Shown here: positions 1-13,040 of the stretch, piece after piece
How the letters are laid out: every line of letters begins with the position of its first letter
Numbering within the stretch: the stretch's first letter is position 1
Assembly: GCA_016946835.1 (NCBI GenBank)
Contig: JACVTC010000116.1
Coordinates: 476,001 to 540,000, forward strand
Length of the DNA: 64,000 nucleotides
Direction of reading: 5' to 3'
Source: Neocallimastix lanati (nom. inval.)
Taxonomy: Eukaryota; Neocallimastigomycota; Neocallimastigomycetes; Neocallimastigales; Neocallimastigaceae
Notes under the pieces: model-generated
The model's database searches: none
The model's input: only the letters and a program-made list of their open reading frames with translations
Told to the model about the DNA's origin: nothing
Program-made: the position numbers and the translations under genes

Positions 1-1266
1 TAAGTGGACCATATATATATAATAAATTGGAATCAATATATTACTATATAATTTTTAAATTAAATGAATTATGATTAAGTTATATATATTAACTAATTTT
101 ATTAACTTCTAATTTTTATTATAATAATATAAATTAATATTAAATATATTACAATAAATGGAGGTAATATATGGAATAAATTAATCATTTAATTAATTAT
201 ACAAACTTTCTTTTTAATATCTATTATTTTGTCCTATATAGTTTTTTTATTATTTTTTTGAAACTTTTTAAAAGAAAAATAAAATAATACGACTTAATTG
301 TTAATGTTAAATTTTTTATTTTGTTCTTTAAATAATTATTAATAGACTTATAAATTTAATAGATTTTTAGTAATTATTTTAAAACATTTTAATTATTAAA
401 TTATTATTTAAATAAAAAAATTAGATTTTCTTCTTATAATATTTTATAGAAATTTATTCTTTATTTTTAAAAATTGATTTTTTATATCTTAACTCTTAAT
501 AAATTATTAAATGCTTAAGCAAAGTAAATGTCTTATAATTTTAAAATAATATTAATTTTTTTTATTTAAAACTACATATAAACATTAATTAAAATAAAAT
601 AAATGATAAATTCTAATCATGAAAATATGCTAATAGAATTTTTAATAAAAATAATTAAAAAAAAAATAAAATAAAATAAAATAAAAGAATAAAATACAAA
701 AATAAAAACATAAATATAAATAAAAAATAAAAATAAATTTCATATATACATATTTCTTTTTATATAAAAAAATAATATTTTATTGTATTAAAAAGTAGTT
801 TTTCGATGAATATTATTAATATTTTAAAATCAATATAGAAGATAAAGTATGTATAATAATTAGAAAAAATATTTATCGATACATAAGAATAATTTTTATA
901 TAAAAAAAATATATATAAATTGAAAAGGGTAATTCATAAATGGTTAACAAAACAAAAACAAAACTAAACAAAAAAAAAAGAAAAAACTACTTGCAATAAT
1001 TATTCAAAAAATATTAATATGCAAATATACTTTTTATATTGAATAAAAATAAAAATATTATCAATAAAAAGTAATTTTTTAAGTTTAAAAAAAAAATATA
1101 AATAAATGTATTTATGTTAATATTTATTTATTCTTATAATTTATATTTATATAATATTTTTTGTAATATAAAGAGTAATAATATAACTAAAAGTATTATT
1201 AATTTTTTATAAATAATTTAAAAAATATTGAATAGGAAGGATAATAAGTAATTAAATTAAAATAAT
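1..1266. other. AT-rich intergenic stretch, no gene seen
   Basis: Extremely A+T-rich sequence with short A and T runs. I see no open frame of convincing length, no RNA gene and no repeat unit here. It should contain the promoter of the BDP1 gene, which starts at 1267, but no individual element can be named. Confidence 0.6.
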
Positions 1267-4228
1267 ATGGATAGACTTGATTTAACCTCTTCAAGAGTTC
1301 GTAAGTATATATTTTAATATTAAAAACTAAGAATAAAAATACTAAGAAAGATTTTTAATAATCAAATTCTTTAATTTTTATTTATTAATAAAGTTAAGGG
1401 CTCTATGAAATTTACTCCAAAAGTTGGAAAGAAAGATAAGAATAAAAAGACAAAAAAAGGAACAATATCAGAAAATATTCATAAAAAGGTTGTAAAAAAA
1501 AATGTATCAAAAGAGAAGTCAAATAATAGAGCTCAAGAAGTTAAAAGTTTGAAATTAGATATTAGAAATGTTGAAAGTAAATTAAAATATAATGAAAATA
1601 TAAAAATTGATAAATCAGCAGAAAATATTAAAAAGAGTATAACTGTTAATACTATCAATAGTAAAAATGACATACCAAACCATATAGAAAATAACGTTTT
1701 AATAATAAAACCATCAATAAAAGAAAAAAAATCTCAAGTAAAAATGCTGAATAAAAAAGTATCGTATAATAACGAAACTTTAATCACCTCAATAAAATCC
1801 TCATTACATAAGAATGCAATAAGTATAGTACAAAGTAATGAAAAAACAAAAATAAATAAGAATGAAAATAAAAATGAAAAGAATATAAAGAAACCAGTAG
1901 CAATAAGTAAACTACAGAGTCAAATTGTAAAAAGTAAAATATTGGAACAAAAAGTACCTAGAAAAAGCAAAAAAGTAACCAAATTGAAAAAGAAACAAAA
2001 AATGATAGAGATTGATGATGACAGTATAAGTGAAATGTCTGATGATTATATAAAAACAAGAGAAATTCAAGATAGTATAGAGGATAGTAGTAATGAAGAA
2101 GAAATTAATTATTCTATGAAAGAAATAGTTTCGGAGAAATTTCAAGATAATGAAGATATAACTTTAATAGATGATATTGAAATTATGAATATTGATTTAG
2201 ATAAATTAGAAAACAAGCCATCAAATGAAACATCAGAAGAAACATTAATTATTGATAATAGTGAAAGAATATTAGAAACAAGCGATGAGGAAATTATAAA
2301 AAATGAAAAAGAAGTACTAAAAAAACAAGAAGTAGTTGATGAAACTTTAAAAGGTGTATGTACTATATCATCGATAAAAAAAAAAACAAGTGTCAATGAA
2401 AATAATAATGCTAATGAAAGTGTTGATCCAACAAGAAAAAACGAATTAGTGGATTCTATATATGATATATTGAATAAAGAAGAATTCAATCAAAGTATTG
2501 ATACAACAATATATGATCAACCAATAAATAATAATGATACTGAAATTGAAGATATTATTCAAAAAAAATCAACACCAAAAAGAAAAGATGGAAATCCGTT
2601 AAAAAAGCCAAGTGATAGAATATATTTAACACCAAAAAAGCAAATTGAAATAATTATAATTTCTGATGATGAAGAGGAAAAAGATGTTAATTGTAGTGAA
2701 AAAGTTAAGACAGTCACTAAAAGTATTATATTAAAAGGAAAAGGGGATGAGTTACCTGTAAAAATTAAGCAAGAAGTTGATGAAATAATAGAACAAAGAA
2801 TTAATAAAAGTTCTCAAGAAGTAATAGTAAGAGCACCATATGAAAGATTAACTAGAAAAAAAGTAATTGTTCAAAACGAACAAAATCAAGAGCAAGAACA
2901 ACCGAGTCTTATAAGAAAAGCGTCATGTATAAGAACTACTAAAAATGGAAATAATAATAGAGCTCAAGGAGAAGAAAATGAAGATACTAATATTGAAAAT
3001 GATGATAATGTCCAAAGAAATGCTGAGAAAAATGAAAATTATGAACAAAATTGTCATAATTGTGAAGAAGAGAAGAAAAGTAAAAAGTCAAAATCAACAA
3101 AATTTAAAATGTCTAAAACTTTTAGTAAAATCCAGAAATCTTCAAAATTATCTAAATCATCAAAAATAACAAATGATAATTCTACATCTTCTGAGAGTGA
3201 GGGAAATCATTTTGAAGATAATGAAATGAAAATAGATTCAACCTTAAATAGTAAAACTTCTAAAAAAAGAAAGAGTATTTCTCCATCAAAAATAGTTTCT
3301 AAAAAGAAGAAGATTTATCCTCTTGAAGAAAACACTTCCAGTATTAATGAAAAAGAACATGAACCAAATGATATTTCATCTCGTACTATAGCTGATATTA
3401 TTGATAATTACCATGGAACAGAAATCAGTACTACTCAAAAGGAAGTATATCGTTTAGCGGCTCTTAAAAGAAAAGCTACACTTAATAAAAAGAGAGGTAT
3501 ATTAACAACTCCAGAAATAACTACTACTACCGTACCTCAAAAACAAGTAAATGATTCACAAGAGAAAAAACCAAAAGTCTATGATCCAAATAAAAACAAA
3601 ACAGCCATTCAAATGCGTGTTGTTAATGGTGAAATTGTTATTGATCAACAATCTACTATGATTGATCATATTGATACAACCGATGAAGCATTACCTATGC
3701 TAAAATATGATGATAGTAATCATATCACAAGTGCTAGTTTTAAACCAAAATTAAAGCCATTGAAATGGACAAAAGATGAGACAGAATTATTTTACAAGGT
3801 AAATATTATATATATATTTAATTATATACATGAATAAACATGAATAAACATGAAATATGATATATATAACATATAATTGTTTTATTTTAAATAATATTTT
3901 TAAATGTCATTTTATTTACGTTTTTAAACCTATGTTATAAAAAAAATAATTATAATATAGTGTTTGTCAATATTTGGAACCAATTTCAGTATGTTAGCTA
4001 TTATGTTTCCAACAAGAAATCGTAAACAATTATTAAATAAATATAAAAATGAAGAAAGAATTAATCCTGGACATGTTAATTATGCATTGACACATAAAAA
4101 AGCTTTGGGTAAATATTTAATATTATATATATATTTAATTTTATTAATAAAACTATAAAAAAAATATAATAGAAAATAGTATTATTTATTATAAATATTG
4201 TATACTAGCTATTTTTATTAATCAAAAC

Positions 4229-4284
<56 letters not shown>

Positions 4285-4557
4285 AATTATTATTACTTTT
4301 ATATTATTATTATATGAATTCAAATATAAAAAGATCCTGATTTCTTCTATAAATGTTCTGGGCAAAATATGATGGAAATTGGTCGTGAAGCAGTTGAAAA
4401 AGTTAGATTAATTGAAGAACAAAGAAAGAAAGAAAATATAAAATTGTTTAATATTGATGTTAAAGAAAATAATAATGTGAAAAAAGTTGTTATAAAAAAT
4501 GAGTATATGTATGATAGGAGTGATATTAAAGATATTAAGCCAATATTAGCTACATAG
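1267..4557 (+). CDS. BDP1: Transcription factor TFIIIB component B'' (BDP1)
   Basis: BDP1 joins BRF1 and TBP in TFIIIB, which recruits RNA polymerase III to tRNA, 5S and U6 genes in the nucleus. Exons: 1267-1300, 1394-3798, 3961-4108, 4334-4557, all with GT-AG junctions and kept phase; predicted 936 aa. The first exon (ATG at 1267) ends at a GTAAGT donor and joins in frame ahead of the Met at 1405. Residues up to about 790 are Lys/Asn/Glu-rich, with acidic and serine patches and no recognised domain. The extended SANT/Myb domain lies at about 797-860: it starts WTKDETELFYK at the end of exon 2 and continues SIFGTNFSMLAIMFPTRNRK in exon 3, then NEERINP, all typical of BDP1. The C-terminal exon encodes a charged helix (EAVEKVRLIEEQRKKE). 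The long disordered N-terminus resembles animal more than yeast BDP1. The third intron holds an (ATT)n microsatellite. The SANT assignment is firm; the 5' exon is inferred from splice signals. Confidence 0.9.
4230..4283. repeat. (ATT)n microsatellite in BDP1 intron 3
   Basis: About 18 uninterrupted ATT units between the third and fourth coding exons of BDP1. Confidence 0.9.
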
Positions 4558-4657
4558 GTTATTTTATATTATATATATATATTTATTTATTTATTATTTA
4601 TTTATTTACTATTTAATTTTTTTACTATTTATTTTTGATTCATTCTTTTACAATTGG

Positions 4658-4700
<43 letters not shown>

Positions 4701-5203
4701 AAAAAAGATAAACCGGGAAATTTAAATTGAGACCAAAATTAATATATAATAATAGCTATTAAAGAAAATGATACCAAATTTATATATTTATATTTTGAAT
4801 TAATATAGTCTTTTTTAAAGTAAATATATATATATAATTTTTAAACTAAAACAATTATATTAATAATAATATAATTAAATTAATTATATTAAATGTATTT
4901 GTTATTAATATATATAAATATAAATTATAATAAAATGTAATAAAATCCTTTAAAAAAAAAATTAAAATATAAAAAAAAAAGTTTTTATTTTATAATATTT
5001 TTTAGCGTAATATATATTATATTTTTTACTTTATTTTTATTTATTATATTTATTAATTTTATTTTAATTTTTTTATTTTATTTTTAAATAATATATATTT
5101 ATACTTTTTACATTATATAAATAAAAAAAGAAAAAAAAAAAAAAAAATAGAAAAAAAAAATTTTTTTTGAGTAGTATAGAAAAATACTAATTGTCATTAT
5201 ACC

Positions 5204-5240
<37 letters not shown>

Positions 5241-5363
5241 ATAATAAAATAAAATAAATAATTGAAATAATTTTATATTATAAATTAAAATATTAAAATA
5301 TTAAATATTTAAAAATATTATAAAATAAAAATGAAAAATAAATAAATAAAGTAATAAATAAAT

Positions 5364-5398
<35 letters not shown>

Positions 5399-5515
5399 TA
5401 TTATAAATTTAAATTAATATTGAAAAAAAATTGAATCATAATATTATTATTAATAATAAATTAATAAAGTATATATATAATAAAATAAAATAAAAAAGAA
5501 AAATAAAAAATTTTC
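4558..5515. other. Convergent 3' intergenic region, homopolymer-rich
   Basis: This lies between the tail-to-tail BDP1 and Acinus genes. It holds a poly-A tract of about 40 (4659-4698), a poly-T tract near 5210-5235 and another poly-A near 5370-5396. Both 3' UTRs must lie here. No gene was seen. Confidence 0.6.
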
Positions 5516-8447
5516 TTAATAACGTCTACTTCTTTTATTTTCTCGTTCTTCTTTTTCTTTTAACCTTTCCCTTTCATCTCTTTCTTTTAATCTTTCTCTT
5601 GCTCTTATTCTTTCTTCTTTTTCTTTTTGTTCTTTCTTTTTTACTTCTTCTTCAGTTAAAGGTCTATAATAAATCACTGGTGTGGCTTTTGTTTTCTTAA
5701 ATAGATCATCCATTGATTTTTTACTTTTTTCTTCTCCTTTACTGCTTAATTTTGATTTTGAATTAGAATCCTCTATTTTATTATTTTCTTTATCTTTAGA
5801 ACGATTATCATTACTGTTACCATGTAAAAAGGATACTTCGGACGATGATTCTTTTGTACGTTTAGAACGAGAAGAAACTTTCGACTTAACAGATTTTTTT
5901 ATATCAAATACAACAAAGGTTTCTTGTATTGGAGATGAAGAATTAGTTAAAGATTCTGAATTTTCTTTAGTTTTTCCAATAATTTTTATGGAATGAGAGG
6001 CTGCTCTTGCTATTGAAGAAGGAGATATAATGGAAGTTGCAGTGGTTGGAGAACCCGAAAATGGTGAATTTTCTGATTTTCTACTGGTTTGACTTAATCT
6101 TCTACTATTAATGGATAATCCAATTCTGGCGGCAGCTGAGGATGAAGAAAATAAAGAATCAAATCTACCACGATGAGATGTATTTCCAACACCAGATATT
6201 ACTATACCAGATTTTTTTTCATCTTCTTTTTTTATTCTTTCTTTGGATTCTTCTTCACTTATATATTCAACAGATAATATTCTTCCTGTTTCCTCCGGGA
6301 ATTTGATACCATTAATACCTTTAAATGCAGCTTCGGCTGATTCAACGGTGGCATACTTTAATAATAAAAGCAAATTTTAATATTATTAATATTTAATTTA
6401 ATAATACAAATAATTAAGAAAATAAATTTTTTAGTAAATAAATAATAAATATATAAACATATAAACATACAGTAACAAAAGCATGCGTTTTAATAGAATC
6501 CATCCAAAAATTTTTTACATCACCATATTTTCCGACTAATTCTTTTACTGATCTAGTCACTAAGGGTCTAACGAAATTATTAATTAAAATAGTATCTTTA
6601 GGTTTTTGGTCTTTTCCATTCTCAATTTCATTAACTTTTTTTCTTTTCGATGGATCATCAATATTTTCTTCTGAATCTACTATTTTATTATTCATTTAAT
6701 TTATTATTTTTATTATTATTATATTATTTTGTGATTTTATGTATATATTTTACTATTTTTAATGAAGTATTCACTTCTTCATTGTTATAATTATCTAAAT
6801 TAAAATTAATATTATATAATAAATAATTTATATTATAATTACATGTTCTTTTTTTAGATTTTTTTTCTATTGGAGAAATATTATTATGTTCACTCTCTTT
6901 GTGTGACTTTCCAACAACTATTGCATTTAAATATTAAATAAAAAATTATATATTAGTTAATATACAATTAATTTTATAATTTTTATATTTAATTTAAATT
7001 TTGTTATTAATATATTTTTTATTTATGTAAAATTACTTTGAAGTGTGGAGTTTGATTCTTTCTCTTTTTTTTTATTATCACTGTAATTATTACTTTGTTC
7101 AACTTTGGGTATTATTTTAATTTCTTTTTCCTTTTTTTCAGATTCTTTATTGTCAATTGAATTTTTTTCAGCAGACTTCTTTTCTATTATTTTTTCTTTT
7201 TTCTCTTCAGTATTTTCATTAATATTTTTAACAATTTCTTCTGATTTTTTTTCTACTATTTGTTCTTTCATTTTTTTAGTTTGTTCAATATTTTTAACAT
7301 TTTCTTCTGATTTCTTTTCTATTATTTGTTCTTTTATTTCTTTAGTTTGTTTATTATTTTTAATTAATTTTTCAGTTTTCGCTTCAGTTATTTGCTCTTT
7401 TGTTTCTTGAGTTTTGTCATCTTTTTTTAATATCTTGTCTATTTTTTTCTCTATTATATTTTCTTCTTTCTTTACTGTAGAAATGATATTTTCCTGTTTA
7501 TTTGATGTGTGATCCTTTTCATCTTCTGTAATTATCTTTTTTTTAATTATTACATCTGTTTTTGATTCATTATTTATAATTTCTTCATTCTTTTCTATAT
7601 TTTCTTTATTTGAAATATTTTTATTTGATTTTATTCGGTTTTCATTATTTATATCTGTCTGTACTTTTGGGGTTTCATTAATTAACGTTTCTGCTTTTTC
7701 TTCATTTCCAACTTCTGCATTTGATTTTAATGTATCATCAATATTTTCATTAACAGTAGTATCATCAGTATTTTCATTATTTTCATTTTCTGTAGTATTA
7801 TTTATTTTTTAAATAAAATTGTATTAGTAACCATTTATTAACTATTTATATATAATTTCAATTTAAAATTAATTAAATACAATTATTCTTATTAATCATT
7901 ATAAATCACATTAAAAAAAAGTATTAAAAATTAAATATTCAGTCTCAATAATATATATATAATTAAAACATTAAACATTTTTATTTTATGGTTTTTCAAA
8001 CAACTCATATAAAATTTATTTTTTATTATAATTATATTGCTATATTTTGTTATGGAATAATTTAAACGATTTGATCTTAATCTTTATTTTTGATTCACAC
8101 AAGAGAACATTAAAAAACTAATTTAATGTTATTTATTTTATTATTATTAATTCTTTTTTCAATAATGAATAATAATAAAATCTTACTCTAACTTATTTTT
8201 TTTTTTTATTTTTATTTATTTATTTATTAATTTTAATATAAAATTATTTTTATTTCCAAATACAAAATTTTACAGATTATAGTACAATTATCAATTATAT
8301 AAAAATATTGATAAAATAAAAATTACGTTTTTCTAAATCATTTTCTTCAAGTCTCTTAACTAAATCTGCTTTTAAACCTTTTGTTGTTAATCCACGCTCT
8401 GTCAAAAGTTTCTTTAAATCAACAACTTTTAATTTACTGTAATTCAT
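5516..8447 (-). CDS. Acinus-like SAP/RRM protein (ASAP / exon-junction accessory complex)
   Basis: Acinus binds RNPS1 and SAP18 to form the ASAP complex, which attaches to spliceosomes and exon junctions in the nucleus. Minus-strand exons: 8447-8327, 7789-7037, 6917-6843, 6679-6471, 6355-5516; all are GT-AG, phases agree, 665 aa. Residues 1-41 form a SAP DNA/RNA-binding motif (KLKVVDLKKLLTERGLTTKG...LVKRLEE). About 45-320 is a Lys/Glu/Asn-rich low-complexity arm with repeated KEQI.EKKSEE blocks. About 338-415 is the divergent Acinus RRM (ILINNFVRPLVTRSVKELVG, then KTHAFVTYATVESAEAA across the last splice junction). At about 601 is MDDLFKKTKATPVIYYRPLT, closely matching the RNPS1/SAP18-binding (RSB) motif, followed by an RERE-type basic-acidic tail. 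Full domain order matches animal Acinus (SAP, RRM, RSB). A general SAP-RRM protein is the alternative, but the RSB motif makes Acinus much more likely. Confidence 0.88.
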
Positions 8448-9071
8448 TCTGTATTTTTCTAAGTGTAAAGTATAGACTTTATTTGATTATCCTTTTTTTT
8501 ATATTTTTTTTTATAAAAAAAGATAAAAAATAATATTTTATTTAAACCTTCTTTTCTAATTTCTTTTTTACTATAGTGATTTGCATAAACATATAAATAT
8601 TTTAAAATTTAGTATGAATTTATATTTGACTATCTAAAACATTAAGAATTAGTATAAAAGTAGTATACAGAAATATTAAAAGAAATTTTTATATAATGAA
8701 TATTGATTTAAATTTTTAATACAATTTAAAAAAAAAAAAATTTTATTTTATATTTAAATTTAATATAATTTTAATGAAAGTAAAAATATATTTTAATTAT
8801 AATTTTTATCATTTTATAAAAAATATTTTTTTATTTATAAAATTAATAATTTTATTAATATATAATGATATTTAATTTTTTATAGCATTGTTAATAAGTT
8901 ATATTACTTAAAAATAATAAATTATAACATGGCATAAATTAGAAATAATACTTAAATATTAGTATAAATAATAATTATTAATTTATTAATAATTTTATGA
9001 TAATAAATTATTATATCCTTTAATATTTATATTCTAAAAGAAGCATTCATTTTTATTGGAGGAAATTTAAT
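8448..9071. other. Intergenic, no gene seen
   Basis: AT-rich spacer between the end of the HDAC gene and the start of the Acinus gene, both on the minus strand. It should contain the Acinus promoter. Nothing else was recognised. Confidence 0.55.
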
Positions 9072-10459
9072 TTAATTTACAATTTCAATTTTTGATATAT
9101 TTTTTTCAATTTCTTGTAATATATACTCTAAATAGGGTATAGATTCTGTTACATATTTATAATTTTTATTATCAAAATCATTTGAATCCTCATTTATTGA
9201 AGTAGATTCCATATTACTTTTACTTTCAATTGGTACTTTATGACGAATTTTAATTAATTCTTCAATATTTTTATCAGCCATTTTACCTACATATTCATAT
9301 AATGTAAAATCTGGTTTATAGTATGGTAATAAGTTATGTTCAGGAATATTTGAATCCAATTCTTCATTGATTATTTTAGCAGTAATAAAAGCATCTAAAC
9401 AAGCAACATTTGTATTTGAATAGCCACCTATTATATATTAAAAAAAATTTTTTTTGTTTATTTGATATCAATAATATAAAAATGAATATGATTAATATTC
9501 ATTTTACTAATTTTTATATAATTATATATATTTGTCCAATTCTTCATTATTAACTAAAAAAAAAATAAAATATTAAGTTTACCCCCTCCTAAAAGAAGAG
9601 TTGGAAGATCCCATTTTAATATATTATTAATACATTCCCAATAACTATTAAGATCTAAATTCCAACCATTTCCAAAATCATTTTTATGTAGTAAAGGATC
9701 TCCAATAAGACCATCGCCCCCACATTGTATTACTATAGCTTGTGGATTATATCTTTCTTTTGCTGGTTTAATAGCTCTTTCAAAAATTTGCATTAAAGAT
9801 ACCTTATTTAATCCAGGTTGTAAAGGTACATTTATAGTATGATATATACCTCTTCCTGATCCGATACTTTTTATATCTCCTGTTCCTATATTTTATTTAT
9901 TATTAATATGTATTGAAATTTTTTTTTGTATAAATAATAGTAATCTTCAATTATTGTAAAAATATACCTGGAAAAATTCCAATATCATATCTATGAATAG
10001 ATAGTGACAATACTTTTGATGTATAATAAAAAGCTTCTTCAACTCCTATATTTAATTATATATATTAATATATTAATATGATTTATCATTTATAAATAAA
10101 ATAATATTTATTCTTTATTCATTAAGTAATTACCATTACAATGATGAATATCCAAATCAATATACATAATTCTTTTGTAATATCGACTTAATTTGAACAT
10201 TCCTAAAACAATATCGTTGACATAGCAAAATCCGCTTGCTTTCTGACTTTTATATAAAATATTTATATTAATATAATAATGATGGTAATAAATATTTTAT
10301 ATTTATTATCATTAATTAAAAAATTACGCCATTGCATGATGTCTTTTTATAAAAAAAAAATAAGAGTAAATAGAAAATAATTAATAAGAGATAATATATA
10401 AATAATAAATGCAATAACAATTAATAATTAATAATAAAAATAATTAACAATAATTATTA

Positions 10460-10536
<77 letters not shown>

Positions 10537-11726
10537 AATTAATTAATAATAATAGTAATAATAATTAATAATTATAATAATAATAATAATAATAATAATA
10601 AAATTATTTATACATATATATGTATATATATATTACCTTCCACCATCCCAATTTATCACTATATCACTTTTTTTTGAAATTAATTCATGGACCGCAGTTA
10701 AAGTTGTACCTGCAACAAGCATACAATATTTTGTTATACCTTTAAATATGGGACAATCACTTTATTATTTTAATTATTAGAGATAAAAAATTAATTATAC
10801 ATTATAATAGAAAAAAAAATATACATATTATAAATATCTACTCTTCCAAATTATATTCTTTCAATTTTTTTTCATATTTTTCTTTACCCAGTTTTTCTTT
10901 AAAATCTTGATTTTCGGCGTTTAATAGAAAGTCTATATATATATATATATATATGAATATATATATTAATATATATATATACAATAAAAAATTTGAAAAT
11001 ATCTTAGAACGTAGTCTCATTTAAATATTTACATTATTTTTAAATTTAATTATATTTATAACATATATACCAATATAATCTGTTGAATGGAATACTGTTA
11101 AATCATTTTTATTTGCTGATTTTGGGTTTATTATTCTTTAATGTTAATAATATGTATTAATTAACAAATAAATTATTAAAAATAAATATATATATTATAT
11201 ATATATATATTATATCAGATACCTTATTTTTTTAAGTAACCCATATGCACTTATTAATGAATGTACAAAATATGACTATAATGAAATTATTTCAATATTA
11301 TAATCCTTGTTAATAAATAATACATTATAAATACTTAAATGATTATTATGGTTTTCATTTTATTTTTATATTATATTATATTATTTTATTTTATTTTATT
11401 TTATTTTTTATTTTATTATTTTTTCATTTTTAGAATTTTAAAAAAATATTTTAGTTTTAAATAATAGCATTTTATCATATATATATATATTATATATATT
11501 ATATATTTATTATATATATAATATTTTAAAAGAAATTAGAGAAATATACTCTTGTTTTATTTGAAGGCAATAAGGACATGTATTTTATCATATCATTAGA
11601 ACATATATATGAAATTTTTTTTGTTTCATTTTTATTTCCTTTAATATTATTATTTTGTTGATTCGTTATAACATTGTGAATTGGTTCTTCTTTTGTTTGC
11701 TTCTGAATTTCATTTATAATATTCAT
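9072..11726 (-). CDS. HDAC8-like class I zinc-dependent histone deacetylase
   Basis: Predicted to remove acyl groups from lysines. Minus-strand exons: 11726-11550, 11275-11223, 11135-11071, 10932-10842, 10759-10637, 10342-10328, 10246-10134, 10045-9968, 9885-9583, 9427-9072; phases agree, 457 aa. Family segments in order: [114 protein letters not shown] and LGGGGY. The spacing and DDCPIFKGI point to the HDAC8 branch. Zinc ligands corresponding to HDAC8 D178, H180 and D267 are present at about D207, H209 and D296, and the catalytic Tyr at about Y342. Oddities: Trp before the His pair is Arg, and the usual HHGDG is HHCNG, so the Asp pairing with the second catalytic His is Asn. The His pair sits in a 15-nt microexon (10342-10328). 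Whether the enzyme is fully active is uncertain. Confidence 0.9.
10456..10534. repeat. (ATT)n microsatellite in an HDAC intron
   Basis: About 26 ATT units, flanked by TAA/AATA-type imperfect copies, inside the intron between HDAC exons 5 and 6, just before the 15-nt microexon in transcript order. Confidence 0.9.
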
Positions 11727-12420
11727 ATTTGTAATTCAATAACTATCACGTCTTTTTTTTAATAATATAAAGTAGTAAAATTAATAATTATTTATTTAAG
11801 ATATACTATATGATACTAAAGGTTCAAAAAATTATTTTTTAATTAACATTTCTTGAACGAATAAATAATTATAAATTATGTAAGAACTGATATATTTGTT
11901 ATTAATTATTTATAATTTTATATATTAATTTTTTTGTTATTGTTTTTATTATTCAATTATTATTTATTATTTATTTATTATTTATTATTTATTATTTATT
12001 ATTTATTATTTATTATTTATTATTTATTATTTATTATTTATTATTTATTATTTATTATTTATTATTTATTATTTATTATTTATTATTTATTATTTATTAT
12101 TTATTATTTATTATTTATTATTTATTATTTATTATTTATTATTTATTATTTATTATTTATTTACTATTTATTTATTATTTTGTTAATTTTAACAATTAGT
12201 TATATTATTAATATATCATGTAATGTTTTTAATAAATAAAAATGTAATCAATTAAAATAAAATATTCATGAATTAATTAAAAAAATTAATCTTAAAAAAA
12301 AAAATATTATTAAAGTAAAAATTTAAAAATTAAAAGTTTCCTTGACTTGATATTTTAAGAAAGGTCTTTATAAATTAATATTTCAGTAAACATAATAAAA
12401 ATTTACTTTAGAAAAATGAC
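11727..12420. other. Intergenic with heptamer minisatellite
   Basis: The 5' flank of the HDAC gene followed by a (TTATTTA)n minisatellite and AT-rich sequence up to a copia gag remnant. No gene was seen. The open frame across the repeat is an artefact of the repeat. Confidence 0.6.
11951..12172. repeat. Heptamer minisatellite (TTATTTA)n
   Basis: About 30 nearly perfect copies of a 7-bp unit. Because 7 is not a multiple of 3, all three frames repeat every 21 bases, which yields a spurious reading frame of repeated IYYLLF. Confidence 0.95.
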
Positions 12421-12585
12421 TATTAGTATCACTTCAACAAAAGATCTGTTTACATCAAATAATTACAGAATATGGTCAACATAAATGGATCTTTTATTGG
12501 CCATTAAAGGTGACGAAAATTATTTACAAAGAAAATATAATAATATACAGTGTTACTGTAATGGTAGGGGTAGACACGATAGGTC
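12418..12585 (+). pseudogene. Ty1/copia gag N-terminal remnant
   Basis: Starting at the ATG at 12418 the frame reads a gag-like start (DLFTSNNYRIWST, a stop at the TAA after it, then MDLLLAIKGDENYL). The pattern of a short tract, NY.IW, then MD/ELLL matches the N-terminal segment of copia-family Gag (UBN2-like). The frame is broken by an in-frame stop and fades after about 170 bases. No LTR pair was established around it. Confidence 0.6.
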
Positions 12586-13040
12586 AGTACACTCAGTAAA
12601 AGTATGCTTTATTAAAAATAAGTTTTATTAATATTTAAAAATTAAAAAAATAATAATTAATTAGCCATGTAATATTTCAAATTACTTATTGATTTATTAA
12701 TAAAAGCACAGAGAAAATTATTTTTAGTTTCGAAATTCACAAATATTTATACTTTTTCGTTAAAATCCGTTTCTGAAAAAATTTGATTTGATGAAAGTAC
12801 AAGAAATCGAGATTTCCTTCTTGAAAATGAATCTCATAGAAAAAAAGAAATAAAAATAATTATTAAAATAAAATTTTCTAGTTTCATTCGGTTACAAAAA
12901 TTTAATTGAAGAAATTTAGTATTTTCTACAATAGTCTGATTACATTGAACTAAAACTATCATAAATTGGAAAATGGGAAATTCGGCTTGATGGTCATGAT
13001 GTGTATAACAGATACATGACAAAATGAAGGTTATCATTTG

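Noticed and set aside
11934-12239. 101-codon open frame of repeated IYYLLF
   Set aside because: Purely a product of the heptamer repeat; no unique sequence, no homology expected.
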